From Methanomassiliicoccaceae archaeon UBA472 (GTDB lineage: Archaea; Thermoplasmatota; Thermoplasmata; Methanomassiliicoccales; UBA472): DNA of 64,000 nucleotides. Made by a program: the position numbers and the translations under genes. The notes beneath the pieces were generated by a model, which worked only from the letters and a program-made list of their open reading frames with translations, was not told the DNA's origin and made no database searches. How positions within the stretch are numbered: the first letter of the stretch is position 1; every line of letters begins with the position of its first letter. Where the stretch lies: contig DAML01000010.1 of assembly GCA_002497075.1 (NCBI GenBank), positions 1 to 64,000 on the forward strand, read 5' to 3'. Shown piece by piece: positions 1-8,742 of this stretch.

Positions 1-555
1 CAGATGATAATGCACTGGGTGCGCCAGTCCTTCGAGAAGGTGTTCGCCCGCCGCGCCGAGGACATGAGTATGAACCTGGTCTACGACGTGGCGCACAACA
101 TCGCCAAGGTGGAGGAGCATACCTACGAGGGGAAGAGGCGCAAGGTGTACGTGCACCGCAAAGGAGCGACCAGGGCCTTCCCGGCCGAGCACCCGGAGGT
201 CCCGTCGATCTACCGCTCCGTGGGCCAGCCAGTGCTGATCCCGGGGGACATGGGCACCGGTTCGTATGTGCTGGTCGGCACCGAACGCGCTATGCAGGAG
301 TCGTTCGGATCGACCTGCCATGGCGCGGGCAGGATCATGTCCAGAGAGGCGGCCATGCGCTCCTATTCCGTTAAAGCGATAACTCAGGAGATGGAGGCCA
401 AGGGCATCTACCTCAAAGGAAGCACCCGCGACGGCATCCAGGAGGAGGCGCCCGGAGCTTACAAGGACATAGATGACGTCATCCGCGTGGTCGTCGGTGC
501 TGGACTTTCACGCCCGGTGGCCAAGCTCACACCTATCGGTGTGATGAAGGGTTAG
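1..555 (+). CDS. rtcB: RNA-splicing ligase RtcB, C-terminal part (5' end outside window)
   Basis: This is the last ~184 residues of the GTP-dependent ligase that joins 2',3'-cyclic phosphate and 5'-OH RNA ends during tRNA splicing and RNA repair. The reading frame is open to base 1, so the start lies upstream. The motif STCHGAGR holds the histidine that carries the GMP intermediate in RtcB, and the preceding GTGSYVLVG and following AMRSY segments are typical of the family C-terminus. The gene stops with TAG, and its last four bases overlap the end of the convergent HD gene. Family assignment is secure; the missing N-terminal metal-binding part cannot be checked. Confidence 0.93.
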   Translation, partial: QMIMHWVRQSFEKVFARRAEDMSMNLVYDVAHNIAKVEEHTYEGKRRKVYVHRKGATRAFPAEHPEVPSIYRSVGQPVLIPGDMGTGSYVLVGTERAMQESFGSTCHGAGRIMSREAAMRSYSVKAITQEMEAKGIYLKGSTRDGIQEEAPGAYKDIDDVIRVVVGAGLSRPVAKLTPIGVMKG

Positions 556-1868
556 AGGTCGCTCAACGTTCGGATGGCCGCCTTCTCCACCCTTTCCACG
601 TACCGTTCGGGACAGGACACCATCACCGCCCAGTCGTGCACTCCGCGGGACTGCAGCGCCTTGCTGATGGGGCTCAACCTGGTCAACGGTCGCACCCTTT
701 CCCCGTTCAGTATCGGCACCTCGGTCTTGCCCTTGCGCACCTCGCCGGTGATGAGCTGCCTTGACGGAACGTCGAGAATGACCTCGGACGGATCTATGCC
801 AGCCCGGCCGGCGATCATCGCCTCGGCCGTCTTGCGCCGGCGGTATTCCGTTATAGGTAACAATCTCTCGGCGTCCTCCTCGCTCATGTCCGGGACGTAC
901 ACGGAGAAGGCGCGCTTGTACAGATGGCGGTAGCGGAGAAGCGTGACTATGCGCTTGGGACGCCCGCCCTGGGCGATCAACCGTTCTATGAGGGAGGCAT
1001 CGCTCTCCCTCTGCAGACCGTCAGCAATGGAATCGTCCGCCGCCTCCACCGCCTTGCAGAGCATCATCTCGGCGATGCGCACGGTCTTGTGGAAGTAGAC
1101 CGAGGTGTACATCAGCGCCCGGGCGACCATCAGCCCCTCGGCGGCCACCATGCCGTTCTTCTTGACCACGATGTCGCCGTGGTGCAAGGCGATGGTGTGG
1201 ATGAGACGGTCTATGTCGATGGTGCCGTGGGCCACGCCCGTATAGTGAGCATCCCGAAGCAGGTAGTCCATCTGGTCGGCGTCGACCGGCCCGTGGAGCA
1301 TCTGGTTCAGGTAATCGTGGGAGTTGAAATGGGATTGCCCGCTGTCCTCGGTGATCATGCTCTGCCCGCGACGGGCCTTGTGCCCCGGGGAGACGATGAT
1401 GTCCGAGACCGCCTCGGAGGATATGCCGTTCCGCTCCAGCAGCTCGGATATGGTGCCGATGCTGCCGATGAGCTCCTCCTCGTCCTCCCTGAAGACGCTC
1501 CTGCGGCCATCGATGAGCGCCGCCCCGATCTCCATGTGGTCCAGGGAGAAGCGGTTCTCCAGAACCTCCTCGAGGGTGTGCGAGAACGGGGCGTGCCCAA
1601 GATCGTGTAGCAAAGCCGAGGCCAGCGCCTGATCGCGGTCCTCCTTGCAAAGTTCCAACGCATCGCACATCAGGTCGGCCACGTGGTACGTGCCGAGGGA
1701 ATGCTCGAAGCGGGTGTGGTTGGCGCCCGGGAAAACAAGATGCGCCAGGCCGAGCTGCTTGACCCCGTGCAGCCGCTGCATCTCGGGCCGGTGCAACAAC
1801 TCTAGAAAGGCGCCGTCCACCTCGACGCTGCCGTGCACGCTGTCGTGGATTATCTTCTGCCCGGACAT
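552..1868 (-). CDS. HD-superfamily phosphohydrolase (dNTPase/SAMHD1-like)
   Basis: A 438-residue metal-dependent HD phosphohydrolase of the COG1078 type. The N-terminal half carries the full HD signature: His in NHTRFEHSLGTYHVA, the paired His-Asp in ALLHDLGHAPFSH, and a later Asp in the DADQMDYLLRDAHYTG stretch. The family includes deoxynucleoside triphosphate triphosphohydrolases and relatives with unknown nucleotide substrates, so a role in nucleotide pool control is likely but the substrate cannot be read from sequence. It converges on rtcB with a four-base overlap. The C-terminal third (after ~residue 300) is typical of COG1078 proteins and has no separate recognisable domain. Confidence 0.88.
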   Translation of the reverse strand: MSGQKIIHDSVHGSVEVDGAFLELLHRPEMQRLHGVKQLGLAHLVFPGANHTRFEHSLGTYHVADLMCDALELCKEDRDQALASALLHDLGHAPFSHTLEEVLENRFSLDHMEIGAALIDGRRSVFREDEEELIGSIGTISELLERNGISSEAVSDIIVSPGHKARRGQSMITEDSGQSHFNSHDYLNQMLHGPVDADQMDYLLRDAHYTGVAHGTIDIDRLIHTIALHHGDIVVKKNGMVAAEGLMVARALMYTSVYFHKTVRIAEMMLCKAVEAADDSIADGLQRESDASLIERLIAQGGRPKRIVTLLRYRHLYKRAFSVYVPDMSEEDAERLLPITEYRRRKTAEAMIAGRAGIDPSEVILDVPSRQLITGEVRKGKTEVPILNGERVRPLTRLSPISKALQSRGVHDWAVMVSCPERYVERVEKAAIRTLSDL

Positions 1869-1906
1869 GAAAAATGAGCTGGGGCCCCGGGATGGGGGCC
1901 GGGGGC

Positions 1907-2284
1907 CTACTGGTAGCCGCCCTTTATCTTCTTCCGGTCGATGCGGATGCCGTTTGGCGCGACGACGATGAAGTTGTTGCCGATGGCCGCCACGTCCCCG
2001 TTGGTGTCCCTGGCTACCGACTTCAGTTCGTTTGTGATGCGCTTCAGGGTGTTCTGGTCATTGGCGATCGGCGAGTAGTCGATCATGAGGATGTTGCCCT
2101 GGTACACCGGCTGAGTTATCGGACCCACGTCCTCGTAGCGGTAGATCTCGGCGATCTTAATGCCTCCAGCGGAGACGGAGCTCTCCTCCTGGAAGTACAA
2201 CGCCCCTAGATCGATGTACTGGTCGGTCTCCACGCTCTTGACGTCTTCCTTCCCCTTTCCCAGCGGTTTCTTGAGAATCGGCAT
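1907..2284 (-). CDS. sepF: Cell division protein SepF
   Basis: A 125-residue archaeal SepF, the membrane-linked anchor for FtsZ. The C-terminal ~80 residues form the SepF fold, with the family stretch GNILMIDYSPIAND, the helix LKRITNELK, and GDVAAIGNNFIVVAPNG followed by IDRKK. The N-terminal 20 residues are Lys-rich rather than a clear membrane amphipathic helix (MPILKKPLGKGKED), though archaeal SepF proteins often start this way. The start is supported by a TATA-like element about 37-46 bases upstream. It stops with TAG. Archaeal SepF proteins typically recruit FtsZ1 or FtsZ2; neither ftsZ is in this window. Confidence 0.88.
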   Translation of the reverse strand: MPILKKPLGKGKEDVKSVETDQYIDLGALYFQEESSVSAGGIKIAEIYRYEDVGPITQPVYQGNILMIDYSPIANDQNTLKRITNELKSVARDTNGDVAAIGNNFIVVAPNGIRIDRKKIKGGYQ

Positions 2285-2320
2285 TGCATCCCTCGGTTGC
2301 CTGAGTTATGGCATCTATTC

Positions 2321-2330
2321 GATATTAATC
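2321..2330 (-). promoter_or_regulatory. Putative sepF promoter (TATA-like element)
   Basis: On the minus strand this reads GATTAATATC, an AT-rich TATA-like box. Its centre lies about 41 bases before the sepF ATG, giving a predicted transcript start near 2300 and a leader of about 16 nt. Assignment is by spacing only. Confidence 0.45.
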
Positions 2331-2364
2331 TATCTGAATCGCACCCCAGCAGGCGAACGGCGGC

Positions 2365-2877
2365 TCACCTTTCGTCGTACTTCCATATCTTGTCGCCCAC
2401 GAAGTGCAGGTTCTTTATCACCTTGCCTGGCCCTTTGGCGGACATGACCTCGGCGGACGCTAGCGCCTTTCCGATGGCCAAGGGCCGCTTGTGCGTGGCG
2501 TCCCGTATCCAGACCAGGTCCCCTTCCTTTATGTCCGGGTCGACCTCCACTATTCCTGGGGCCATGACGTCCGCTCCATTGGTCACGTAGGGCACGGCGC
2601 CCATGTCCACTGAGACGAAGTTCTTGGTGGCCTTGTGCTTCAGGAGCCCGCGTATGGTCGGGAAAGGACGGCCGTCGACCATCATGCCCTCGATGACGTT
2701 GTTGATGATGATCAACTCGCATTCCGGACCCTCGGCGGTGTCCACTGTGTCCTTGGGACCGATCATGTCCACGCCGGTGGCCGAACGAAACGCGTCCGTC
2801 AGTGCCTTCAGCTCCTTCTCCCGGAGCCGTTTGCGCTTCCTCACCCTGATCTCGCTCACGTTCGTCCCTATGGTCAT
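2365..2877 (-). CDS. PUA-domain RNA-binding protein (Tma20/MCT-1-like)
   Basis: A 170-residue protein of the archaeal COG2016 family. The N-terminal part (VRKRKRLREKELKAL) is the basic pre-PUA module, and the C-terminal ~80 residues are a PUA domain with FVSVDMGAVPYVTNGADVM, PGIVEVDPDIKEGDLV and the RPLAIGKALAS strand-turn. Eukaryotic MCT-1/Tma20 relatives act in ribosome recycling and re-initiation; archaeal members are presumed RNA-binding. The ATG at 2877 gives the usual length; an upstream ATG at 2937 would add 20 residues rich in Cys that look unrelated. It lies between sepF and a divergent envelope gene. Confidence 0.82.
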   Translation of the reverse strand: MTIGTNVSEIRVRKRKRLREKELKALTDAFRSATGVDMIGPKDTVDTAEGPECELIIINNVIEGMMVDGRPFPTIRGLLKHKATKNFVSVDMGAVPYVTNGADVMAPGIVEVDPDIKEGDLVWIRDATHKRPLAIGKALASAEVMSAKGPGKVIKNLHFVGDKIWKYDER

Positions 2878-2963
2878 TATGCCAATTAACTTTACGCCCT
2901 GATCAACGAGGGACGACTGGCAGCGGCATAGGTTCATAAATCAACATGTTATTGCGTCTCTGC

Positions 2964-4148
2964 ATGAAGCTGCCCCTAGTGGCCACCCGATTGATCATCG
3001 TCGCCTTCAAGCTGATGGTGGCGGCGATCGTTGTTTTGAGCATACTTCCGCTGCTAACGGGCGGCATCGGTCTCGACCTTGATGGTGGAAACGAGGGCGG
3101 CATGACCCTCGACGACAGCACCATTCGCGTGGAGATGCCGATAACCGTCCGCAACGACGGGTTCTTTGACATTAATGATCTGCAGGTCTCCTTCATCTTC
3201 ATGAACGATGACGGGGACGTGCTGGCGGAGAGCGAGGGCGAGAAGATGGACATACCCGCCGGAAAGGAGACCGATGTGTCCATCGAGATAGCCTTGGACC
3301 TGCTCGACCTGGACCGGCAGGTGCGTTCCGACCTCATATTCAACGGCACGGAGATGATGTTCGACGCCAAGATCTCCGCGAAGTACACCCTGGACATGGT
3401 GCAGCTCAGCGTGGAGGCCGGGAGCGACATGGGATGGGGTCCGTTCATCAGAGACCTGCAGGTCGAGGAGTGGAACGCCTATACCACGGAGGAGGGAGAC
3501 GATCGGTTCGTGAACGTGCCGTTCTCCTTCCGGGCTGATGATTTTTTGAACGGACTTCAGACCATCACGGTCACCGAATACAGGGACGAGAACGGGTACA
3601 CCAGCAATGTCACTCAGTCCGTCCATCTGTCGCCGCAGGTGAACGAAATGGCGAAGATACCCCTCTCACAGGAAGCTTACGACCGTTTGATGAACAGCAC
3701 CGCTAACGCCACCGTGCGCACCACCCTTTACATCCTGGACTGCTCGACCTATGACGAAGGGGATCTGAACATGGGCGGGGGAGGAGGCGGAGGGAACGGA
3801 GATCCCATTTACGACCTCGACCTGCAATGGGAAAGCGCTAGCATTAACAGCGACGGTTACGACCATTACCTGATCGTTTCCTACAGCTTCAGAACCTACC
3901 AGATTTACCAGGGGCAACAGGCCCAGGTTTACCTCGAGTACTGGGACACTCAAGGAATTCAGGGCAGCGTGAGCGAATTTGTTGTGATGTGGGACCAGGT
4001 ATCGAACACCTATTGGATCCCCTTGTCGCAGGACGCGTACGATCGGGTGAGCTATGGAGATGAACAGGTAGGCATCCGGTTGAACGTTTACTATCAGTCA
4101 TATAACGGATTGGATGAGCAGGTGTTCATCGAGCAGTGGGGGGTGTGA
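2964..4148 (+). CDS. Membrane-anchored extracytoplasmic protein of unknown function
   Basis: About 394 residues. An N-terminal hydrophobic segment (FKLMVAAIVVLSILPLL) should act as a signal anchor, leaving the rest outside the membrane. The ectodomain begins with a beta-rich stretch resembling LEA/water-stress domains (IRVEMPITVRNDGFFDINDLQV, then a V-S-I-E-I strand after IPAGKE). Two later segments share the phrase IPLSQEAYDR or IPLSQDAYDR at the end of similar ~100-residue units, so the C-terminal half looks like an internal repeat joined by a Gly-rich linker. A TATA-like CATAAAT at 2936-2942 predicts a leaderless start at ATG 2964; ATG 2946 is the alternative. It is followed directly by a membrane protein gene. 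Function unknown. Confidence 0.7.
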   Translation: MKLPLVATRLIIVAFKLMVAAIVVLSILPLLTGGIGLDLDGGNEGGMTLDDSTIRVEMPITVRNDGFFDINDLQVSFIFMNDDGDVLAESEGEKMDIPAGKETDVSIEIALDLLDLDRQVRSDLIFNGTEMMFDAKISAKYTLDMVQLSVEAGSDMGWGPFIRDLQVEEWNAYTTEEGDDRFVNVPFSFRADDFLNGLQTITVTEYRDENGYTSNVTQSVHLSPQVNEMAKIPLSQEAYDRLMNSTANATVRTTLYILDCSTYDEGDLNMGGGGGGGNGDPIYDLDLQWESASINSDGYDHYLIVSYSFRTYQIYQGQQAQVYLEYWDTQGIQGSVSEFVVMWDQVSNTYWIPLSQDAYDRVSYGDEQVGIRLNVYYQSYNGLDEQVFIEQWGV

Positions 4149-4150
4149 TC

Positions 4151-5311
4151 ATGAACATCGGCGAGTTCGACAAGAAGTATTTCTCCCTAGCAAAAGGGAG
4201 CATCACCGCCGCGGTGCACGCCCTGAAATACCTGGCCGTTCCGTACATACTGTTCGCCTTCGGACTTGTGGCACTGTCTAACCAGGACGGGCCGCAAAGG
4301 GTGGCCGACCTGTTGACGGAGATGCAGACCCTGGTGCTCATCTTCGGTATCGTTCTCACCGTCCTAGGATTCTTCAAGGGCGCGTACCCGAAGGGAAGCT
4401 ATTCGCGCTTCCTGTTCGGCATCACCGCCTCCGTGCTGGTGATCGTCTATGTGTTCTCGTTGCTGCTGGGCGGCCGCACCGAGGACGTCATCGCCCAGGA
4501 GGCCTTCGAGCTGGACCTGTACCTGATATTCGTCCTTTTCTTCTTCCCGGCCCTGCTGGCGGTGCTGATGCAGTTCGGCGAGTTCGCCGATCACCGCCGA
4601 CCGTTCCTGGAGAAGGACGGCAGGATCGCGGTCAAGGAGAAGGAGGACCCCGAGGACCACCGCTTCTACCACGACTTCCGGTTGAGGTACGGTTCGTTGT
4701 TCAACGGTCTGAAGCTGGCTCGTTCCACGTTGATCGGGTTCGTGGTCATTCCGTTGATCGTCATCATCCTGATGAAGGCGGGATTCTCCTCCCTGAACGT
4801 GGAGGAGGTGGACTCCATGATGTCCAACCTGGATGACATCTCCACCTACATGGTGATGCTCGGCGTCCCCATGGCCGCCCTGGCCTTCTTCAAGGGGTTC
4901 TACCCCAAAGGATCCGTATCCCGCTTCGTTCCGGCCGTGGCAATGGTCCTGGTCACCCTGTACTGGATATGGGTGCTGGGCCTGGGAGGGCAGTTCGTCT
5001 TTGATTCGATAGAGGAGATATCGATCAACCTGGACTTCTCCAAGCTGCTCCTGCTGGTGATGGTCGGCACCGCGCTGTGGATCGTCTACTATGTTCTGGA
5101 GCTGCTGCTCTACCGCCCGGAATGGAAGGACGCCGGCTTCCCCAAGGACCTGCGGACCAAGGAGAGCCGCAAGCAGCGAAAGCTGAGGAAGGCCGAGGCC
5201 ATGGTGGCGGCCGAGAAGAAGAAGGCGGAGGAAGAGAAGGTCGCCAGTGAGGTCCCACAGAACCCTGCGGAGGACGTTACGACCCCGGTTCAGGAAAGCA
5301 AGGAACCGTAG
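4151..5311 (+). CDS. Polytopic membrane protein with internal duplication
   Basis: A 386-residue membrane protein with about eight hydrophobic segments and a charged Lys/Glu-rich cytoplasmic tail after ~residue 330. It contains two similar halves: FFKGAYPKGSYSRF near residue 74 and FFKGFYPKGSVSRF near residue 246, each preceded by two hydrophobic helices and followed by another that ends in LLLGG or LGLGG. This indicates an ancient duplication. The ATG at 4151 follows a GGGGTG ribosome site and sits two bases after the preceding gene's stop, so the two are probably an operon. It resembles no transporter family I can name. The end overlaps the convergent glycosyltransferase by 22 bases. Confidence 0.72.
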   Translation: MNIGEFDKKYFSLAKGSITAAVHALKYLAVPYILFAFGLVALSNQDGPQRVADLLTEMQTLVLIFGIVLTVLGFFKGAYPKGSYSRFLFGITASVLVIVYVFSLLLGGRTEDVIAQEAFELDLYLIFVLFFFPALLAVLMQFGEFADHRRPFLEKDGRIAVKEKEDPEDHRFYHDFRLRYGSLFNGLKLARSTLIGFVVIPLIVIILMKAGFSSLNVEEVDSMMSNLDDISTYMVMLGVPMAALAFFKGFYPKGSVSRFVPAVAMVLVTLYWIWVLGLGGQFVFDSIEEISINLDFSKLLLLVMVGTALWIVYYVLELLLYRPEWKDAGFPKDLRTKESRKQRKLRKAEAMVAAEKKKAEEEKVASEVPQNPAEDVTTPVQESKEP

Positions 5312-6483
5312 AAGTCCATGATCTGCGCCATCACGGTGTCCGGGTGGTACCGGCGGAGGACCTCCTCCCCGGCCTGTGCCGTGAGGCGACGAAGCATTTC
5401 GTCATCCAGCAGCAGCTGGAGCCTCTTAGCGAGATCAGACTCGTCACCGTTCGTGAATGATAGGGCGGCCTTGCCCAGTATGGCGGCGGAGGACCCGCTG
5501 TCCGAGACCAGCATCGGCAACCTGTGCGAAAGGGCCTCCAGGATCGTCCGCGGGAATGGTTCCGGCCAGAGCGCGGGATGCACGAACACGTCGGCCATGT
5601 CGTAGTACCGGCCGATCTCCTCCTTTTCCATGAACCCGGTGAATATGACCTTGCCCTCCAGACCCATGTCGCTGACCATCTGCTTCAGCTGCGGCTCGTA
5701 GCTGCCCTTCCCCACGATATAGAGCACGCTTCCTTCGGTGAGCAGGGCGAACGCCTTTATCAGGACCTGAAGCCCCTTCTCCGGCTCCAGCCTTCCGACG
5801 TAAAGGATAACCTTGTTGCGTCCGACGTTGGTCGACAGGGAGGGGTCCGTTCGCAGCTGGGGATCGTACATGTTCGGGATGAGCCTGATCCGAACCGTAT
5901 CGTAGCCGGCGTCCAGATAGCATTGGCGTGTCGCTTCCGAGAGGGCTATGTAACCGTCCGCCCGCCGGGACCGCCGATGCAACCAGATGAACTGCAGCCA
6001 ATGGTAGGGCATGAAGGCCCGCATCCGCAGCGGCCCGGGGCGGCGCATGGCGCAGGCCAGGGAATCCAGCGGGCGGCAGTTCGCGCATTCCCCCTCCACG
6101 TATTCGCTGGGGTTCGTGCAGATCGGGGCCAGGTTGTTCAGGGTGGCCGTGACCTTCTTGTTCCTTTGCCTGCCGTACCGAACCGCCGCGGGAAGCTGCT
6201 GGGTGTTGTAGACGTGAATTATGTCGCATTCCGGCGCCCGTTTGCGCAGCTCCCTGTACGCCAATCGGTTCAAGCCTCCCAGAGTGGGAGACGTCCGGAA
6301 GTAAACGGTGTCCCCCATGTCGCTCTCGACCGGAGGAGAGGGATCGCCGTTGAAAGCCCACACATCGGTGCGTATCCCGCGGGACCTTAGCCCTTCCACC
6401 AGGAGCTGGCAGCTGAAGGCGCAGCCGCCGGTGTAGCGGGGCGGATAGTCTGGGGTTATCACCAGGATCCGATAGGTAGGCAT
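5290..6483 (-). CDS. Glycosyltransferase, GT4 family
   Basis: A 397-residue retaining glycosyltransferase of the GT-B fold. The N-terminal domain starts RILVITPDYPPRYTGG, and the C-terminal domain has the nucleotide-sugar signature ILYVGRLEPEKGLQVLIKAF and the E-x7-E region in PEPFPRTILEALSHRLP. A Cys-rich insert in the N-terminal half (four Cys between CTNPSEYVEGECANC and LACAM) is known in some GT4 enzymes and may bind a metal. The ATG at 6483 is preferred over an upstream TTG at 6495. Its neighbours make UDP-glucuronate, so it probably builds surface glycans or glycoprotein glycans, but donor and acceptor are not evident. Confidence 0.85.
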   Translation of the reverse strand: MPTYRILVITPDYPPRYTGGCAFSCQLLVEGLRSRGIRTDVWAFNGDPSPPVESDMGDTVYFRTSPTLGGLNRLAYRELRKRAPECDIIHVYNTQQLPAAVRYGRQRNKKVTATLNNLAPICTNPSEYVEGECANCRPLDSLACAMRRPGPLRMRAFMPYHWLQFIWLHRRSRRADGYIALSEATRQCYLDAGYDTVRIRLIPNMYDPQLRTDPSLSTNVGRNKVILYVGRLEPEKGLQVLIKAFALLTEGSVLYIVGKGSYEPQLKQMVSDMGLEGKVIFTGFMEKEEIGRYYDMADVFVHPALWPEPFPRTILEALSHRLPMLVSDSGSSAAILGKAALSFTNGDESDLAKRLQLLLDDEMLRRLTAQAGEEVLRRYHPDTVMAQIMDFYGSLLS

Positions 6484-6570
6484 GTCAGCGGGCAACTAGG
6501 CACCTTTGAAAGGGCAATCACCATGCCATTTAGTAATGCTTTCCACGACTGGAGCGCGACCTGGTCGCAG

Positions 6571-6580
6571 CTTAAATAAT
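6571..6580 (+). promoter_or_regulatory. Putative ugd-galU promoter (TATA box)
   Basis: CTTAAATAAT, preceded by GCAG. The centre is about 35 bases before the ugd ATG, giving a predicted transcript start near 6600 and a leader of roughly 10 nt. Confidence 0.5.
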
Positions 6581-6610
6581 TTCATCGCATTCTTGTGAAA
6601 GGTTGTTCCA

Positions 6611-7870
6611 ATGAAGGTATCCATAATCGGCACTGGGTATGTCGGACTGGTCTCGGGGGTCTGTTTCGCCGAACTCGGCCACCAGGTGCTCTGCGTTGAC
6701 ACCGTCCGAGAGAAGGTGAACCGCATAAACGAAGGCGTGTCCCCGATATTCGAGGAAGGCCTGGAGGAATTGCTACGGAAGCACCTGAGATCCGGCTCGT
6801 TCAGGGCCACCGCCGATTACTCCGAGGTTCCGGGCACGGACATCACGTTCCTGTGCGTAGGAACGCCGTCCCACGAGGACGGCTCACTGGACCTCAAGTA
6901 TCTTCTGAAGGCCACGGAGGACCTGGGAAAGGCCCTCGCTAAAAAGAAGGGACGACACACTGTGGTGGTGAAGAGCACCGTTCCCCCGAACACCACCAGG
7001 GACGTGGTCAGGCCTCTGCTCCTGAAAACATCCGGCAGGTCCGCTGAGGATATGGGACTGGCCATGAACCCCGAGTTTCTGAAAGAGGGGATGGCCGTCC
7101 AGGACTTCCTCAACCCGGACCGGGTGGTGATTGGCGCCACGGACGATAGGACGTACGGCGAAGTGGCCTCCCTCTACGAAAGGATCGAGGCGCCGGTACT
7201 GCGCACCGACCTCTCCACGGCGGAGATGATCAAGATGGCCTCCAACGCATTCCTGGCCGCCAGAATATCCCTGGTCAATGAGCTCGGAAACCTATGCAAA
7301 TCATTGGGACTGGACTTTCGCGAGGTGGCCAAGGGCGTGGGCATGGACCCCCGCGTCGGTCCGCTGTTCCTCAAGGCCGGCTGCGGCTTCGGCGGTTCCT
7401 GCTTCCCCAAGGACGTCAAGTCGATAAGGGCGCAGGCCCGGTCGCTCGGGGTCCGCACGGACATGCTGGACGCCACGCTCTCCGTGAACGAAATGCAGCC
7501 CAGGAAGGTCATCGAGCTGCTGGAGAAGCGCACCGAGGTCTACGGAAGCACGGTGGCCGTCCTGGGCCTGGCGTTCAAGCCCGGCACGGACGATATACGG
7601 GAAGCAAGCTCGCTGACGGTGGTGGCCGAGCTTCTGCGCAAAGGGGCCAAGGTCCGGACGTACGACCCGCAGGCCATGGACAACTTCAGACGGGAGTTCC
7701 CGCAGATCACCTACTGCGCCTCGGCCAAGGAGTGCCTCAAGGGAGCGGATTCCGCCCTGATCCTGACGGAATGGCAGGAGTTCTCCGACCCTTCGCTTTA
7801 CGGCAGCATGCTGGTCGTTGACGGTCGTGGCGTGACAAAGACCAATAACTACGAAGGGATATGCTGGTAG
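6611..7870 (+). CDS. UDP-glucose 6-dehydrogenase
   Basis: A 419-residue NAD-dependent sugar-nucleotide dehydrogenase, normally converting UDP-glucose to UDP-glucuronate by two oxidations. The Rossmann motif GTGYVGLVSGVCFAELGH is at the N-terminus, the central dimerisation helix follows, and GFGGSCFPKD holds the catalytic cysteine. The C-terminal UDP-binding domain has LGLAFKPGTDDIREASS. The next gene encodes GalU and starts two bases after this gene's TAG stop, so the pair makes UDP-glucose and oxidises it, as in archaeal AglF/AglM N-glycosylation pairs. UDP-ManNAc dehydrogenases are close relatives, but the galU neighbour favours glucose. Confidence 0.9.
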   Translation: MKVSIIGTGYVGLVSGVCFAELGHQVLCVDTVREKVNRINEGVSPIFEEGLEELLRKHLRSGSFRATADYSEVPGTDITFLCVGTPSHEDGSLDLKYLLKATEDLGKALAKKKGRHTVVVKSTVPPNTTRDVVRPLLLKTSGRSAEDMGLAMNPEFLKEGMAVQDFLNPDRVVIGATDDRTYGEVASLYERIEAPVLRTDLSTAEMIKMASNAFLAARISLVNELGNLCKSLGLDFREVAKGVGMDPRVGPLFLKAGCGFGGSCFPKDVKSIRAQARSLGVRTDMLDATLSVNEMQPRKVIELLEKRTEVYGSTVAVLGLAFKPGTDDIREASSLTVVAELLRKGAKVRTYDPQAMDNFRREFPQITYCASAKECLKGADSALILTEWQEFSDPSLYGSMLVVDGRGVTKTNNYEGICW

Positions 7871-7872
7871 TC

Positions 7873-8742
7873 ATGAAGGCGGTCATTCCGGCGGCTGGAT
7901 GGGGCGTGCGTTTTCTTCCGCTGACCAAAGAGCAGCCCAAGGAGATGCTCCCGGTCATCGACAAGCCGGTCATCCAGTACGTGGTAGAGGAAGCGGTCAA
8001 AGCTGGCATCAGGGACATAATCATCGTCACCGGCCGGCACAAGCGTACCATAGAGGACCACTTCGACCGGGCGTTCGAACTGGAGAGCATCCTGAAGAAC
8101 GGGAACCGCAAAGCGCTGCTGGATAGCATCAGCGGTCTGCATGAGATGGCCGATCTTCACTACATAAGACAGCACGAGCAGCGCGGCCTGGGCGACGCTG
8201 TCTACCAAGCAAGGCATCACGTCGGCGACGAGCCGTTCGCCGTCATGCTCGGGGATACCATACACGTTTCCGAGGTACCGGTCGTGAAGCAGCTCATGGA
8301 TGTCCACGCCCGCACCGGAAAGTCGGTGATCGCCGCGGAGCGCGTGCCCGGGGAGAAGGTAAAGGACTACGGGGTCCTGGACGCCGTCAAGATCGGCGAC
8401 CGTCTCTACGATATTAAGGACCTGGTGGAGAAGCCGAGGCCGGAGGATGCCCCCTCCGACCTGTGCATCGCCGGAACGTACGTGCTGACGCCGGGAATAT
8501 TCGAGTGCCTGGAGAACACGCCGCCCGGCCACAACGGGGAGGTGCAGCTCACTGACGCTCTACGTCTGCTGCAGAAGAAGGAGGGTATGCTGGCCTGGGA
8601 GTTCGTCGGCAAGCGATACGACATAGGGGACATACCGGGATGGCTGAACTCGCAGCTGGAGCTTGCCATTACCCATCCTGTTTACGGTGAGAAGCTCAGG
8701 CAGCGGATCCGGGAGCTTAACGAACGGGAGCACTTCCTCTGA
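7873..8742 (+). CDS. galU: UTP--glucose-1-phosphate uridylyltransferase
   Basis: A 289-residue nucleotidyltransferase that makes UDP-glucose from UTP and glucose-1-phosphate. The N-terminal signature IPAAGWGVRFLPLTKEQPK binds the nucleotide; KPVIQYVVEEA, VMLGDT and EKPRPEDAPSDL follow in the family order, and the end has NGEVQLTDAL and RYDIGD. The ATG at 7873 sits just behind the ugd stop and gives the canonical MKAVIPAAG start; an in-frame ATG at 7861 overlaps ugd and adds only MLVV. Co-transcribed with ugd, it provides that enzyme's substrate for surface polysaccharide or N-glycan synthesis. Confidence 0.93.
   Translation: MKAVIPAAGWGVRFLPLTKEQPKEMLPVIDKPVIQYVVEEAVKAGIRDIIIVTGRHKRTIEDHFDRAFELESILKNGNRKALLDSISGLHEMADLHYIRQHEQRGLGDAVYQARHHVGDEPFAVMLGDTIHVSEVPVVKQLMDVHARTGKSVIAAERVPGEKVKDYGVLDAVKIGDRLYDIKDLVEKPRPEDAPSDLCIAGTYVLTPGIFECLENTPPGHNGEVQLTDALRLLQKKEGMLAWEFVGKRYDIGDIPGWLNSQLELAITHPVYGEKLRQRIRELNEREHFL

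Noticed and set aside
924..1610. A 228-codon plus-strand frame
   Set aside because: Antisense of the HD phosphohydrolase gene, which has all catalytic motifs; no homology in the antisense product.
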